From the NCBI GenBank assembly GCA_947589135.1, contig CANPZT010000003.1:1-33639 (forward strand): a stretch of DNA of 33,639 bases, given 5' to 3'. Both the position numbers and the translations under genes were made by a program. The DNA is from an uncultured Clostridia bacterium. Its GTDB lineage: Bacteria > Bacillota > Clostridia > TANB77 > CAG-508. How positions within the stretch are numbered: the first letter of the stretch is position 1; the number at the start of each line of letters is the position of its first letter. The notes beneath the pieces are model-generated. The model was not told where the DNA came from and did no database searches. It saw only the letters and a program-made list of their open reading frames with translations. Positions 17,112 through 26,284 of the stretch are shown piece after piece.

Positions 17112-17140
17112 TTTACAATAATATAGAAATATGATAAAAT
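17112..17140 (+). promoter_or_regulatory. Probable promoter of the DUF4153-like gene
   Basis: TTTACA (17112-17117), 17-nt spacer, TAAAAT (17135-17140), 30 nt before the start codon. Confidence 0.5.
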
Positions 17141-17169
17141 AAAAAAAATTTTATAAGAGGAGATAAAGT

Positions 17170-18825
17170 ATGCAAATCAAAGAAAAATTCAAATCTATTC
17201 CACAATTATTAAAAAGAATTTTTGAAAAATTTCCAATAACAATGATTGCAATTTTGCTAAGTACAACTTTTATTGCAATTACTTTAGATACTAATTTTAT
17301 AAAGCCAAAAACGATAGAAAATATCATGTTTTTCATTTTATATTTTGTATCAGGAAGTTTTTTGGCAGAAGCATTATTTGAAAAAAATAATACTAAAAGA
17401 AATTTATCATATATAGCATCTGCTATTATTTCAGTTATATTAGTTATAATTCATAATATAGAATTTAGTAGAGAAAATATAGAAAATTTAATATGGAAAA
17501 TTTCATTTTGTTATGTTTTAACACTAGGAATTTTATCAATATACACTATTTTCAAAAAATCAAAAAAAGATTTTAAAGAATATCTATTAAAGGTATTTAT
17601 TAATATGACAAAAACCAGTGCTATATATATAGTTTTATCAATAGGAATATCAATTGTTTCAGCAATTTTTGTATATTTAATATGGGAAAAAATAGGATAC
17701 ACATTAGTTCTTAGGTTAGAAATCCTTTTATTAGGATTTTATTATATTCCAAAATTAATATATAGTTTAGTAGATGTAGATGGAGAAGTGAATGGATTTT
17801 TCAAAGGATTGATAAAATATGTTTTAACTACATTAGTTATAATATCTTTTGCTATTATATATGTATATATTCTTAAAATACTTATTTTAAGAGATATGCC
17901 AAAAAATCAAATATTCAGAATTTTATCAGCACTATTCATAATAGGAATACCTATTTGGACAATGATGCAACACTTTCAAGATAAAAGTATTTGGGACAAA
18001 ATAAGTTCAAAATTACCAATTGCGTTTATTCCATTTGTATTTTTACAAATATATACGATAGGAATTAGAATTGCAGACAATGGATTTACACCATTAAGAT
18101 ATATTTGTGTTGCATTAGTTTTATTTGAAATTGTGTATATTTTAATATATCTTTTAAAAAGAGAAAAGTTAGAAATTTTGCTATTAATAATTGATGCAAT
18201 AGCTATTATTTCATTAATTATCCCAGGTATTAATATGTTCAGCATTTCAAATATGAGTCAAGCACATGCACTAAAAACATTAAAAAATCAATCTGACTAT
18301 ACAGATGAAGAAAAAGAAAGAATATATGGAGCATACACATATCTAAAAGATTCTGAAGATGGAAAAAAATATATTAATAAAATATTAAATAGTGAAGATA
18401 TTGATAAAATAAAAAGCTTCAGCAAAGTAAATAAAAATACTAGGTATTCTGGCACAACATATATAAACGTAAATGCTAATAATCAAAAAGTTGAGGTAGA
18501 AGGATATAAAACTTTATATCAAATTAGTGTTTCTGATTATAATAGTAATAGCATAGAAAAAGCATTCAGCGAACTTAAATTAGAATATGAATATATGGAT
18601 TCCAAAGATAATATAAAAGTTAATCTAAAAAAGGAATTTGAAAAATATATTGATATTTATTTTGATTTAGGAGGAGAAGAATTAGATGACTATTTCGAAA
18701 GTCATAATGAAATACAGATAGAAGATAGCAAAAAACTTATTATAAAATCTTTCTATTTAAATTATGAAGAAGATTCAAAATTAGTAAAAGGCTATTCTAT
18801 TCAAGGATACTTATTGGAAAAATAG
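17170..18825 (+). CDS. Polytopic membrane protein, DUF4153-like
   Basis: 551 residues with about ten predicted membrane helices in residues 18-360, then a hydrophilic C-terminal domain of about 190 residues. The pattern around FFKGLIKYVLTTLVIISFAIIYVYILKILI followed by IPIWTMM resembles the DUF4153 family, whose function is unknown. The C-terminal part (SYTDEEKERIYGAYTYL onward) begins just after the last helix and may lie outside the membrane. AGAGGAG precedes the start. The methyltransferase gene follows after 33 nt, so they may be cotranscribed. The DUF4153 assignment is from memory of the family pattern and is moderate in confidence. Confidence 0.7.
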   Translation: MQIKEKFKSIPQLLKRIFEKFPITMIAILLSTTFIAITLDTNFIKPKTIENIMFFILYFVSGSFLAEALFEKNNTKRNLSYIASAIISVILVIIHNIEFSRENIENLIWKISFCYVLTLGILSIYTIFKKSKKDFKEYLLKVFINMTKTSAIYIVLSIGISIVSAIFVYLIWEKIGYTLVLRLEILLLGFYYIPKLIYSLVDVDGEVNGFFKGLIKYVLTTLVIISFAIIYVYILKILILRDMPKNQIFRILSALFIIGIPIWTMMQHFQDKSIWDKISSKLPIAFIPFVFLQIYTIGIRIADNGFTPLRYICVALVLFEIVYILIYLLKREKLEILLLIIDAIAIISLIIPGINMFSISNMSQAHALKTLKNQSDYTDEEKERIYGAYTYLKDSEDGKKYINKILNSEDIDKIKSFSKVNKNTRYSGTTYINVNANNQKVEVEGYKTLYQISVSDYNSNSIEKAFSELKLEYEYMDSKDNIKVNLKKEFEKYIDIYFDLGGEELDDYFESHNEIQIEDSKKLIIKSFYLNYEEDSKLVKGYSIQGYLLEK

Positions 18826-18858
18826 ATAAAATATAAAAAATAGGAGATAAAAAAAGTT

Positions 18859-19725
18859 ATGATGAAACTTGCAGATGAGTGGAAAGAATATAAAATATTA
18901 GATATGGCAGATGGGCAAAAATTAGAAAAATGGGGAAATGTAATATTATCAAGACCAGACCCACAAATTGTATGGAAAGATAAAAGTTTTCCAAATAAAT
19001 GGAAAGAAATAAATGCAACATATCACAGAAGCAAAACAGGAGGAGGTTCATGGGAATTTAATAAAAAAATACCGGATAGATGGCAAATTCACTATAAAAA
19101 TTTAACTTTTAATATCAAGCCAATGGGTTTTAAGCATACAGGACTATTTCCAGAACAAGCCGTAAACTGGGATTGGATGATTAATAAAATAAAGACAGAA
19201 AAAAGAGAAATTAAAGTATTAAATTTATTTGCATATACAGGAGGAGCAACAGTAGCATGCTTATCAGCAGGAGCATCAGTATGTCATGTAGATAGCTCAA
19301 AAGGAATGACAACATGGGCAAAAGAAAATGTTGAAGCATCAAAATTACAAGACAAACCAGTAAGATTTATAGTAGACGATGTAATAAAATTTGTAAACAG
19401 AGAAATTAGAAGAGGGAATAAGTATGATGCAATCATAATGGATCCACCATCATATGGAAGAGGAGCAAAAGGAGAAGTATGGCAATTTGAAAATAACATA
19501 TATGATTTAGTAGAATTATGCACAAAAGTATTATCAGACAATCCATTATTTTTCCTAATTAATTCATATACAACAGGAATATCAAGTACTGTACTAAAAA
19601 ATATTTTAAACCTAACAGTAGGCAAAAAATACAAAGGAAAATTAGAAGCAGGAGAAATAGGAATACCAATGGAAGAATCTAAATTAGTGCTACCATGCGG
19701 AATTTATGGTAGGTGGGAAAAATAA
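18859..19725 (+). CDS. RlmI-like SAM-dependent methyltransferase
   Basis: 288 residues. A class I Rossmann methyltransferase of the RlmI/RlmK-like group that probably modifies rRNA: AdoMet-binding NLFAYTGGAT (122-131), acidic HVDSS (143-147), VDD (172-174) and catalytic-type DPPSYGRG (195-202). An N-terminal beta-rich section (about 1-90) precedes the catalytic domain. The start is ATGATG with AGGAG 11-14 nt upstream. Its stop codon overlaps the start of the next gene (TAATG), implying translational coupling with the pseudouridine synthase, another RNA-modifying enzyme. The exact target nucleotide cannot be told from sequence. Confidence 0.88.
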   Translation: MMKLADEWKEYKILDMADGQKLEKWGNVILSRPDPQIVWKDKSFPNKWKEINATYHRSKTGGGSWEFNKKIPDRWQIHYKNLTFNIKPMGFKHTGLFPEQAVNWDWMINKIKTEKREIKVLNLFAYTGGATVACLSAGASVCHVDSSKGMTTWAKENVEASKLQDKPVRFIVDDVIKFVNREIRRGNKYDAIIMDPPSYGRGAKGEVWQFENNIYDLVELCTKVLSDNPLFFLINSYTTGISSTVLKNILNLTVGKKYKGKLEAGEIGIPMEESKLVLPCGIYGRWEK

Positions 19726-20406
19726 TGCAAGATTTAAAAGTTATTTATGAAGATAATCATATTATTGTTGTAGAAAAAAAGCCTAATATTCCGTCACAGG
19801 CAGATAAAACTGGTGATATTGATATGTTAACAATCGTAAAACAGTATATAAAAGAAAAGTACAATAAGCCTGGTAATGTATATTTAGGATTAGTTCATAG
19901 ATTAGATAGACCAGTGGGTGGAGTAATGATATTTGCTAAAACTTCTAAGGCTGCTTCTAGATTAAGCAATCAGGTAAGAGAAAAGATATTTAAGAAAAAG
20001 TACCTAGCAGTAGTTGATGGTAAATTTGAAAATAAGAAGCGGAGTTTTAGAAGATTACTTATATAAAGATGAAAGAAATAATATAAGTAAAGTTGTAAAC
20101 AAGGAAAAGAAAAATGCTAAATTAGCAAAGTTAGATTATGAGGTAGAAAAATATAATGAAATAAAAGATTTAAGCTTGGTAAAGGTAAATTTACATACAG
20201 GAAGACATCATCAGATTAGAGTGCAACTTGCAAATAGTGGACATAGCATTTTTGGAGACCAAAAATATGGTACAAGAGGAAAAGGAAAACAAATTGCATT
20301 GTGGGCTTATGAACTTACAATAATTCATCCAATTACAAAGGAAGAAATGGTATTTAAAGATTTACCAGAACCAATTGGAACTTGGTGTATATTAAAAAAT
20401 GATTGA
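19725..20406 (+). CDS. RluA-family pseudouridine synthase, needs +1 frameshift
   Basis: An RNA pseudouridine synthase of the RluA/RluD family. The first part carries the catalytic motif GLVHRLDRPVGG (Asp61) and runs to codon 105 (AAG). The next codon is CGG (20040-20042), and frame 0 stops after eight more codons. Omitting the C gives GGA GTT TTA GAA GAT: GVLEDYLYKDE, the expected RluA sequence, continuing through LHTGRHHQIRVQLA and FGDQKYG to 20406. The joined protein is 226 residues, a normal short RluA length without an S4 domain. The start overlaps the methyltransferase stop by one base. The downstream half has no ribosome binding site of its own. Programmed +1 shift at CGG, recent mutation or sequence error are all possible. 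Confidence 0.85.
20040..20043 (+). other. Putative +1 frameshift site CGG-A in the rluA-like gene
   Basis: Codon 105 is AAG and codon 106 would be CGG. The conserved reading resumes at GGA (20041-20043). There is no homopolymer of three or more bases at the shift. Confidence 0.6.
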
Positions 20407-20461
20407 ATCATAAGAAAAAAATGTTACATTAATGCAAATTTCACAAATTAAGCAAAAATGT

Positions 20462-20490
20462 TTGCATTTTATAAAAAACTATGTTACAAT
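20462..20490 (+). promoter_or_regulatory. Promoter of secG
   Basis: TTGCAT (20462-20467), 17-nt spacer, TACAAT (20485-20490). An inverted repeat ATGCAAA (20432-20438) / TTTGCAT (20461-20467) overlaps the -35 box and could be an operator. Confidence 0.6.
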
Positions 20491-20533
20491 ACTTAAGTAA
20501 AAAAAGAGAAAAACTGTTAGGAGGAATTCATAA

Positions 20534-20782
20534 ATGGAAATAGCAAAAAGAATATTAATAGTAATTTATTTCTTAGTAGCATTTATATTAATTATATTAG
20601 CATTAATTCAAACAAAAGAAGATGCAGGGTTATCTTCAACAATAACAGGTTCATCAACAAGTAATTTTTATGAAAAAAATAAAGGAAGAACAAAAGAAGG
20701 AAAACAAAAAAGATGGACTATAATTTTATCAGTAGTATTTGCAATATTGACAATAAGTTTAGGAATATTATATATGGCATAG
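20534..20782 (+). CDS. secG: Preprotein translocase subunit SecG
   Basis: 82 residues with two membrane helices (about 7-27 and 62-81) separated by the typical Gly/Ser-rich loop (GLSSTITGSSTSNFYEKNKGRTKEGK). SecG assists SecYE in protein export. TAGGAGG lies upstream. Gene order secG-rnr is the usual Firmicute arrangement and supports the call. A terminator-like hairpin separates it from rnr. Confidence 0.93.
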   Translation: MEIAKRILIVIYFLVAFILIILALIQTKEDAGLSSTITGSSTSNFYEKNKGRTKEGKQKRWTIILSVVFAILTISLGILYMA

Positions 20783-20790
20783 ATGTAATA

Positions 20791-20828
20791 AGAAGGGCGG
20801 TTTTTATATAAAAACACGCTCTTTTTTA
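20791..20828 (+). terminator. Terminator or attenuator between secG and rnr
   Basis: AAGGGCG pairs with CGCTCTT (one G-U pair) around an inner GTTTTT/AAAAAC stem, followed by T6. It may limit readthrough into rnr. Confidence 0.65.
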
Positions 20829-20882
20829 GAATAGAGATGCTTTAGTATTTTGTAACATAATCCATGATGGAAAGGAAAAGAT

Positions 20883-23024
20883 ATGAAAGAAAGAAAAGAA
20901 AAAATTTTAGAATTAATGAAAGATGACGACTATGTGCCGATGAAGGCAAAAGAAATTGCTATGATTATGAGAGTACCTAAAAATGAATATAGAGAGTTTT
21001 TAGAATTATTAGGAGAGTTAGAATTAGATTTCAAAATTCAAAAGAATAGAAAAAATAGATATCGAATTGTTGATAAAAAATATTATGATGGAATTTATCG
21101 TAAAAATCAAAAAGGGTTTGGTTTTGTACGTATGGAAGACCAAGAGGATGAAATATATATTACTAAAGAAAATTCTTTAAATGCTTTAAATGGAGATAGA
21201 GTTTTAATTGAAATTATAGAAGAAAAAAATAAAATAAAAAGTGCAGAAGGAAAAGTCGTTAAAATATTAAAACATGAAAAAGATACGATAGTTGGAATTT
21301 TTCAAAATAATAAGACATTTGGATTTGTAATTCCAGATGATAAAAACTTTGGTACAGATATTTATATTTCTAAAAAAGATATTGGAAAAGCTAGGAGTAA
21401 TCATAAGGTTCTAGTAAAAATTACTAAATATCCTGAAAAGGGTAAAAAGGCAGAAGGAAAAATAATCGAGGTTCTAGGAAATGTAAATGAAGCAGGGGTT
21501 GATATGCTTTCTCTAATTAAAGAGCATAATCTGCCATCAGTGTTTCCAGAACCAGTTATAGAAGAAGCAAAAAGATGTGGAAATTATATAGATAAAAAAG
21601 ATATTCCAAATAGAGTAGATGCACGAGATAAAATAATATTTACTATTGATGGAGAAGATGCAAAAGATTTAGATGATGCAGTTAGGGTTGAAAAATTAGA
21701 AAACGGAAATTATAAGCTAGATGTTCATATTGCAGATGTTAGTTACTATGTAAAAGAAGATAGCTTATTAGATCAAGAAGCTTTAATTAGAGGAACTAGT
21801 ATTTACATGCTAGGAAGAGTTATACCAATGCTTCCAAGAGAATTATCAAATGGAATATGCAGTTTAAATGCAGGAGAAGATAGATTTACATTATCATGTA
21901 GTATGGAAATAGATAAAGATGGAAATGTAGTATCTTCTGAGGTATATAAAGCAATTATAAATGTAACTGAAAGAATGAGTTATACGGATGTACAAAAAAT
22001 AATAGATGAATCAGACCAAGAAGTACTAAAAAGATATGAACCATACATTTCAGATTTTAAGTTAATGGCAGAACTAGCACATATTTTGAAAGATAAAAGA
22101 ATGGAGCAAGGGTATTTAAATTTAGATATACCAGAAAGCAAAATTGATTTAGATATTGATGGAAAAGTTAGTAATATTTCAAAATATGAAACTACTTTTG
22201 CACATGAAATAATTGAACAATTTATGCTAATAGCAAATGAAACTATTGCTGAAAAATTTTTCTGGTTAGAAGCACCATTTATTTATCGTGTACACGAAGA
22301 ACCAGACATAGAAAAAATACAAGAATTAAACAAATTTCTATTTAATTTTGGTTTGAAAATTAAAGCAAATAAAGATAATATATATCCAAAAGAATTTGCT
22401 AAAATCTTAGAAGAAATAAAAGGAAGAGAAGAAGAAAAGGTAGTATCAAATTTAATATTAAGAACTTTAAAAGTAGCAAGATATGAAGCAGAAAATAAAG
22501 GACACTTTGGTATTGCAAGTAAATATTATTGTCATTTTACTTCACCAATTAGAAGATATCCAGATCTATTTATACATAGGATTATTTCTATGTATTTAAA
22601 AGAAAATTATGATGTACAAGAAAAAGCAATTGAAAAATATAGAGTAGAAGCAGAAGAAAGAGCAAAACAATCATCAGAAAGAGAAAAAGTTGCAACACAA
22701 GTAGAAAGAGAATCAGAAGATATTAAAAAAGCTGAATATATGGAATCTAGAATTGGACAAGAGTATGAAGGGATTGTTTCATCTATTACATCGTTTGGAA
22801 TGTTTGTAGAATTAGAAAATACTGTAGAAGGTCTTATTCGTTTTGATAAAATGGGAGATGAATATTTTATTTACGATGAAGACAGAAAAAGATTAATTGG
22901 AGAAAGAACAAACAAAATATACAAAATTGGAGATAAAGTAAAAATTAGGGTTGATAAAGCAAGTAAATTATTAAGGCAAATTGATTTTGAATTAGTTAAT
23001 GTCAAAAGTAATGAAGATTTTTGA
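20883..23024 (+). CDS. rnr: Ribonuclease R
   Basis: 713 residues, typical of RNase R, a processive 3'-5' exoribonuclease that degrades structured RNA and works with tmRNA quality control. Order: N-terminal winged helix (about 1-65), cold-shock OB domains (about 70-195), the RNB catalytic domain (about 245-575) with the acidic cluster DGEDAKDLDDAV and the SPIRRYPDLFIHR motif, and a C-terminal S1 domain (about 625-705, GIVSSITSFGMFVELENTVEG). AAAGGA precedes the start. smpB and tmRNA, often downstream in Firmicutes, are not here; instead a convergent minus-strand gene follows a shared terminator. Confidence 0.96.
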   Translation: MKERKEKILELMKDDDYVPMKAKEIAMIMRVPKNEYREFLELLGELELDFKIQKNRKNRYRIVDKKYYDGIYRKNQKGFGFVRMEDQEDEIYITKENSLNALNGDRVLIEIIEEKNKIKSAEGKVVKILKHEKDTIVGIFQNNKTFGFVIPDDKNFGTDIYISKKDIGKARSNHKVLVKITKYPEKGKKAEGKIIEVLGNVNEAGVDMLSLIKEHNLPSVFPEPVIEEAKRCGNYIDKKDIPNRVDARDKIIFTIDGEDAKDLDDAVRVEKLENGNYKLDVHIADVSYYVKEDSLLDQEALIRGTSIYMLGRVIPMLPRELSNGICSLNAGEDRFTLSCSMEIDKDGNVVSSEVYKAIINVTERMSYTDVQKIIDESDQEVLKRYEPYISDFKLMAELAHILKDKRMEQGYLNLDIPESKIDLDIDGKVSNISKYETTFAHEIIEQFMLIANETIAEKFFWLEAPFIYRVHEEPDIEKIQELNKFLFNFGLKIKANKDNIYPKEFAKILEEIKGREEEKVVSNLILRTLKVARYEAENKGHFGIASKYYCHFTSPIRRYPDLFIHRIISMYLKENYDVQEKAIEKYRVEAEERAKQSSEREKVATQVERESEDIKKAEYMESRIGQEYEGIVSSITSFGMFVELENTVEGLIRFDKMGDEYFIYDEDRKRLIGERTNKIYKIGDKVKIRVDKASKLLRQIDFELVNVKSNEDF

Positions 23025-23068
23025 TATATATATAGTTTGTAATAATTAAATTTGATTAAAAAAATATA

Positions 23069-23112
23069 AAAAAAGTGTGTCAAAAAGACGGGTTCTTTTA
23101 ACACACTTTTAA
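23069..23112. terminator. Bidirectional terminator between rnr and the prepilin-like gene
   Basis: AAAAGTGTGT (23071-23080) pairs with ACACACTTTT (23101-23110), with an inner AAAAGA/TCTTTT stem and T or A runs on both sides, as expected between convergent genes. Confidence 0.82.
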
Positions 23113-23115
23113 GAT

Positions 23116-24603
23116 TTAAGTTATAGGTCTAATTTCATAAACTCTTTTACCATAATTAAATTTCAAAAATTTAGCATTTTCTGGAATTTTAAATGTTTGT
23201 GTACCATTAGACCAACCATATTTAGTTATTGTTTGTATTGTTTGTTTACTACTATTACATATATACAATGCAAAAGATTCTTGTTTTTCAGATACTTGAA
23301 CATTTTTTCCAATCATAGAAGGATCTATTTCTATATAGAGATTATCATTTACATTAAAATAGGTATTATCATTACCATCATATGCAGCAACACCCAAAGC
23401 ATCAGAAGGTAAAACAGCTGTGTAAGTTGACATTGTCGACTCTACACCATATCTATCTATTCCTTTTGCATATATAGTTTTTCCTAAATCCAATGATATT
23501 GTATCGCCATCATGATATTCATTCCACGTTGTTTTATCATCTGTACTATATAATTTAGTTTCACTAGTATCAAAATAATTTATTGTTATAGAACTAAAAG
23601 ATTGTTGTATACCAGTTGGAGTTATTTTAGGATAATATTTTACTATATTAAGTGATGGTTCATTTATAAGTCTAACTTCATTGACAGTTACATTATAAAA
23701 CATTAGAAATTTAGCATTTTCTGGAATTGTAAAAGTTTGTCTGTTACTAGACCAACCATATATACTTATTCTCTGTATGCTTTGTTTATTTTCATCACAT
23801 ATATATAAATCAAAAGACTCTACGTGTTCATAAACTTGAACCTTTTTACCAATCATAGAAGGTTCTATTTCTATATAATAGGTATTGCGATAACCTCCAA
23901 CACTAGTATTATCATTACCATCATATGCAGCAAGACCTAAAGCATCAGGAGCTAAATTCATTTTAATTGCTTCTTTATCTAATTTTGTTATTTCCTGTTG
24001 TTTTATACTTTTTGCTAAAATAGTACATTCTTTTTCTACTACGAACTCACCTTCATATGTTATCCATGTATTACCATTATCTATACTATAATAATTATTT
24101 GTTTCTTCTCCATAATCTATTGTAACTTTTTTATTTAATTTTATACCATATGATGTTAATATAGGATAAATACTTGATTCATTTTGTGAAATTACAGGTT
24201 TTGCATCAACATTTGCCTTCAGAACATAATTTTTAAAATCATCATCACTTTTACGCTTGATTTTAAAAGTATATTCATTACCTGATTCAACATTATAATC
24301 TATTGCTAATTTATTTTTATTTACATTTATTATATTGTCATCTGGAGTTTGTACTTGTTCTATTTCGTCATTACTTTCTATCATTATTGTAATATAAATA
24401 TTATTTTCACTTATTGAATTGACAACATATACTGTATCTATCTTATGTTCTTCTTGTATATTTTGTTCTTGCTCACCAAATGCTTTAGAAAATAAACCAT
24501 TTTTTTCTGTTATATTTTTTATAGTTATTCCTGACAAAACAAGCAATATTATAATTGCTATTACCAGAGTTATTAAGGTTATGCATTTTACCTTATTTTT
24601 CAT
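23116..24603 (-). CDS. Prepilin-like secreted protein with duplicated domain
   Basis: 495 residues. The N-terminus (KVKCITLITLVIAIIILLVL, then SGITI) resembles the type IV prepilin/pseudopilin helix seen in many clostridial surface proteins, but the usual Gly before the cleavage point is Cys7. The rest should be extracytoplasmic. Two chitobiase-like or FN3-like stretches (about 150-200 and 325-395, with YSIDNGNTWITY and YSTDDKTTWNEY) alternate with two copies of a domain of about 90 residues (221-312 and 402-495), which share AAYDGNDNT, IEIxPSMIGK and IPENAKFL. AGAGGAG precedes the start. Promoter at 24749-24777. Function unknown; export as a pseudopilin or as a membrane-anchored protein are both possible. 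Confidence 0.8.
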   Translation of the reverse strand: MKNKVKCITLITLVIAIIILLVLSGITIKNITEKNGLFSKAFGEQEQNIQEEHKIDTVYVVNSISENNIYITIMIESNDEIEQVQTPDDNIINVNKNKLAIDYNVESGNEYTFKIKRKSDDDFKNYVLKANVDAKPVISQNESSIYPILTSYGIKLNKKVTIDYGEETNNYYSIDNGNTWITYEGEFVVEKECTILAKSIKQQEITKLDKEAIKMNLAPDALGLAAYDGNDNTSVGGYRNTYYIEIEPSMIGKKVQVYEHVESFDLYICDENKQSIQRISIYGWSSNRQTFTIPENAKFLMFYNVTVNEVRLINEPSLNIVKYYPKITPTGIQQSFSSITINYFDTSETKLYSTDDKTTWNEYHDGDTISLDLGKTIYAKGIDRYGVESTMSTYTAVLPSDALGVAAYDGNDNTYFNVNDNLYIEIDPSMIGKNVQVSEKQESFALYICNSSKQTIQTITKYGWSNGTQTFKIPENAKFLKFNYGKRVYEIRPIT

Positions 24604-24748
24604 TTGTTTTTTCTCCTCTTACTATAAATGATTAGATTATCTAGTGATATCTTAATTTTCCTTTTACTTTTTGAATTAATTTAATAACATTTTTTTTATT
24701 GTTCATTTTTTATTAAAGAAATTTATGTCTAGCTGTTATTACAACTAA

Positions 24749-24777
24749 ATTATAACATTGCAATTCTTATTTGTAAA
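24749..24777 (-). promoter_or_regulatory. Promoter of the prepilin-like gene
   Basis: On the minus strand TTTACA (24772-24777), 17-nt spacer, TATAAT (24749-24754), leaving a leader of about 140 nt in which I see no recognisable element. Confidence 0.65.
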
Positions 24778-24806
24778 CGATTTTTATGTTACATTTTAGT
24801 TACAGA

Positions 24807-24986
24807 TTAATACATAAACATCATAGTATTAAAGAAAATAACAACTAATATAGAAAAAACAATAACAGTAATACCACCAGATTTATTTTGTTTTTCTTTT
24901 AGTTCATATAAACCATAGCCAATAGTTTTAAGTAAAATATAAAGGCTAATTAGTAAAAAAATAATATCAAAAATAGTATGAGTCAA
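24807..24986 (-). CDS. 59-residue two-TM protein next to the ger operon
   Basis: Starts at TTG (24986) with AGGAGG 6 nt upstream; 59 residues, MTHTIFDIIFLLISLYILLK at the N-terminus. Two hydrophobic segments (about 5-21 and 39-57) flank a short charged loop (YELKEKQNKSGG). It lies 74 nt after gerC on the same strand and is probably the last gene of the germination operon. Small two-helix proteins (GerD-like or GerX-like accessory subunits) accompany some ger operons, but I cannot assign this one. The non-ATG start and short length make it easy to overlook. Confidence 0.65.
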   Translation of the reverse strand: MTHTIFDIIFLLISLYILLKTIGYGLYELKEKQNKSGGITVIVFSILVVIFFNTMMFMY

Positions 24987-25060
24987 AGCAAAACCTCCTA
25001 TTTATTTTTTATAATAATTATGTCTTGACGACAATTATATTAATTATATTTTAACAATAA

Positions 25061-26284
25061 TTATGTTTCAGTAACAAGCATACTTGATCTTACCTTAGTA
25101 TCAATATCTACATCAAAAAAAGCATTTCTATAATTATCTAACCAATGATAATTATACACATCATCTACTGTAAAAAAATTAGAAAGAGCATCTAATCCAA
25201 ACCCATTTATATCAGAGTTGTATTCCCTTGAAGTTTTATATAAAAAACTAGATAAAGCTGATTCTAAATAATGATTACAACTTTCCGAAATAGAATCCAA
25301 AACTTTTGGCGTTAAATAGCTAGAATCTTCAGACATTGAAGCAATTCTTCCAGAGAATGTTAGTTTTACTTTAATATATGGAGAAGATGTAGAAGTATCA
25401 ACTTTAATTTGAGAATAGTTGTAAGGTGCCAAATAAATATCTAAATATTTTCCACTATTAACAGGGTCTGGAACTGAAATTAAAAATCTATCTAATTGAT
25501 TTTCAATTGTTAAAAAACAAATTGTTTCCAATGCATTTAATTCTCCTACAAGTTGATCATTTTTAAATACAGCAACTCCAATATTTTCAGTTCCGTTTTT
25601 TCCTTCAATAGAAGACTCATTTGCCTTAATTGAATAATCTTGTTCAGCAGTAGGAGATGAATCAGATTGAGAGTTAGACTGATTAATACCTCCTAAAATT
25701 GCAAAGGGCTGACAACTTTTACAATTTGAACTATTAAAAAAATTACCAATGGTAGAATTAGGGATGTATCCAGTATATTTACTTGATTTTGTTAAAACTT
25801 CATAGTATTTATAAATTGAATTTTCTAATTCTGCCTGTGTTTGTTCAATATAATATTTTGCATCACATTTTGAAACAATAATTTTTGCAGAAGGTCTAAC
25901 TTGTGTATCATTTGTCAAAGTATAGATTTCATCTGTAATTCCTTGATAAGCAAATTCTTCAGAAAAAATAATTACCTTACAATGTGACATGTTGATTTCT
26001 TTTCCCATATAACTATTCATTAAATTAATAGCATTTGTCAAAGAAGAAGCTTTTACAGAATTTATTACAGGCTTTGCTTTTTCAGTTGAACCAGACTCAC
26101 TAGCAGCTGTTGTAGTAGAAAATTCAAAAGTTACTTCTAGTTCATTTTCATCAGAAGTATCAATACCAATTGCTAATACATAAGCTAAATTATCAATATT
26201 AAGTGATGCATATGAACTAGAGAATGCAACTACAAATATTATAATTAAAATAAAAACAAATAAATTCCTTAGAAACTTAGGCAT
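25061..26284 (-). CDS. gerC: Spore germination protein GerC (Ger(x)C family)
   Basis: 407 residues from MPKFLRNLFVFILI (ATG at 26284, AAAGGAGA 6 nt upstream). The N-terminus is a hydrophobic signal; the mature part begins near NIDNLAYVLAIGID, the Ger(x)C opening, and continues through the three-domain germinant receptor C fold (for example SKYTGYIPNSTIGNFF). GerC normally is a lipoprotein with a Cys at the start of the mature chain (GCWD form). Here the corresponding stretch reads SSSYASLNIDNLAYV and has no Cys, so lipid attachment seems impossible and a cleaved or uncleaved signal anchor must serve. The start overlaps the end of gerB by 8 nt, indicating coupling. Confidence 0.88.
   Translation of the reverse strand: MPKFLRNLFVFILIIIFVVAFSSSYASLNIDNLAYVLAIGIDTSDENELEVTFEFSTTTAASESGSTEKAKPVINSVKASSLTNAINLMNSYMGKEINMSHCKVIIFSEEFAYQGITDEIYTLTNDTQVRPSAKIIVSKCDAKYYIEQTQAELENSIYKYYEVLTKSSKYTGYIPNSTIGNFFNSSNCKSCQPFAILGGINQSNSQSDSSPTAEQDYSIKANESSIEGKNGTENIGVAVFKNDQLVGELNALETICFLTIENQLDRFLISVPDPVNSGKYLDIYLAPYNYSQIKVDTSTSSPYIKVKLTFSGRIASMSEDSSYLTPKVLDSISESCNHYLESALSSFLYKTSREYNSDINGFGLDALSNFFTVDDVYNYHWLDNYRNAFFDVDIDTKVRSSMLVTET

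Noticed and set aside
23025..23115. smpB or tmRNA expected after rnr
   Set aside because: Only a bidirectional terminator is present before the convergent gene.
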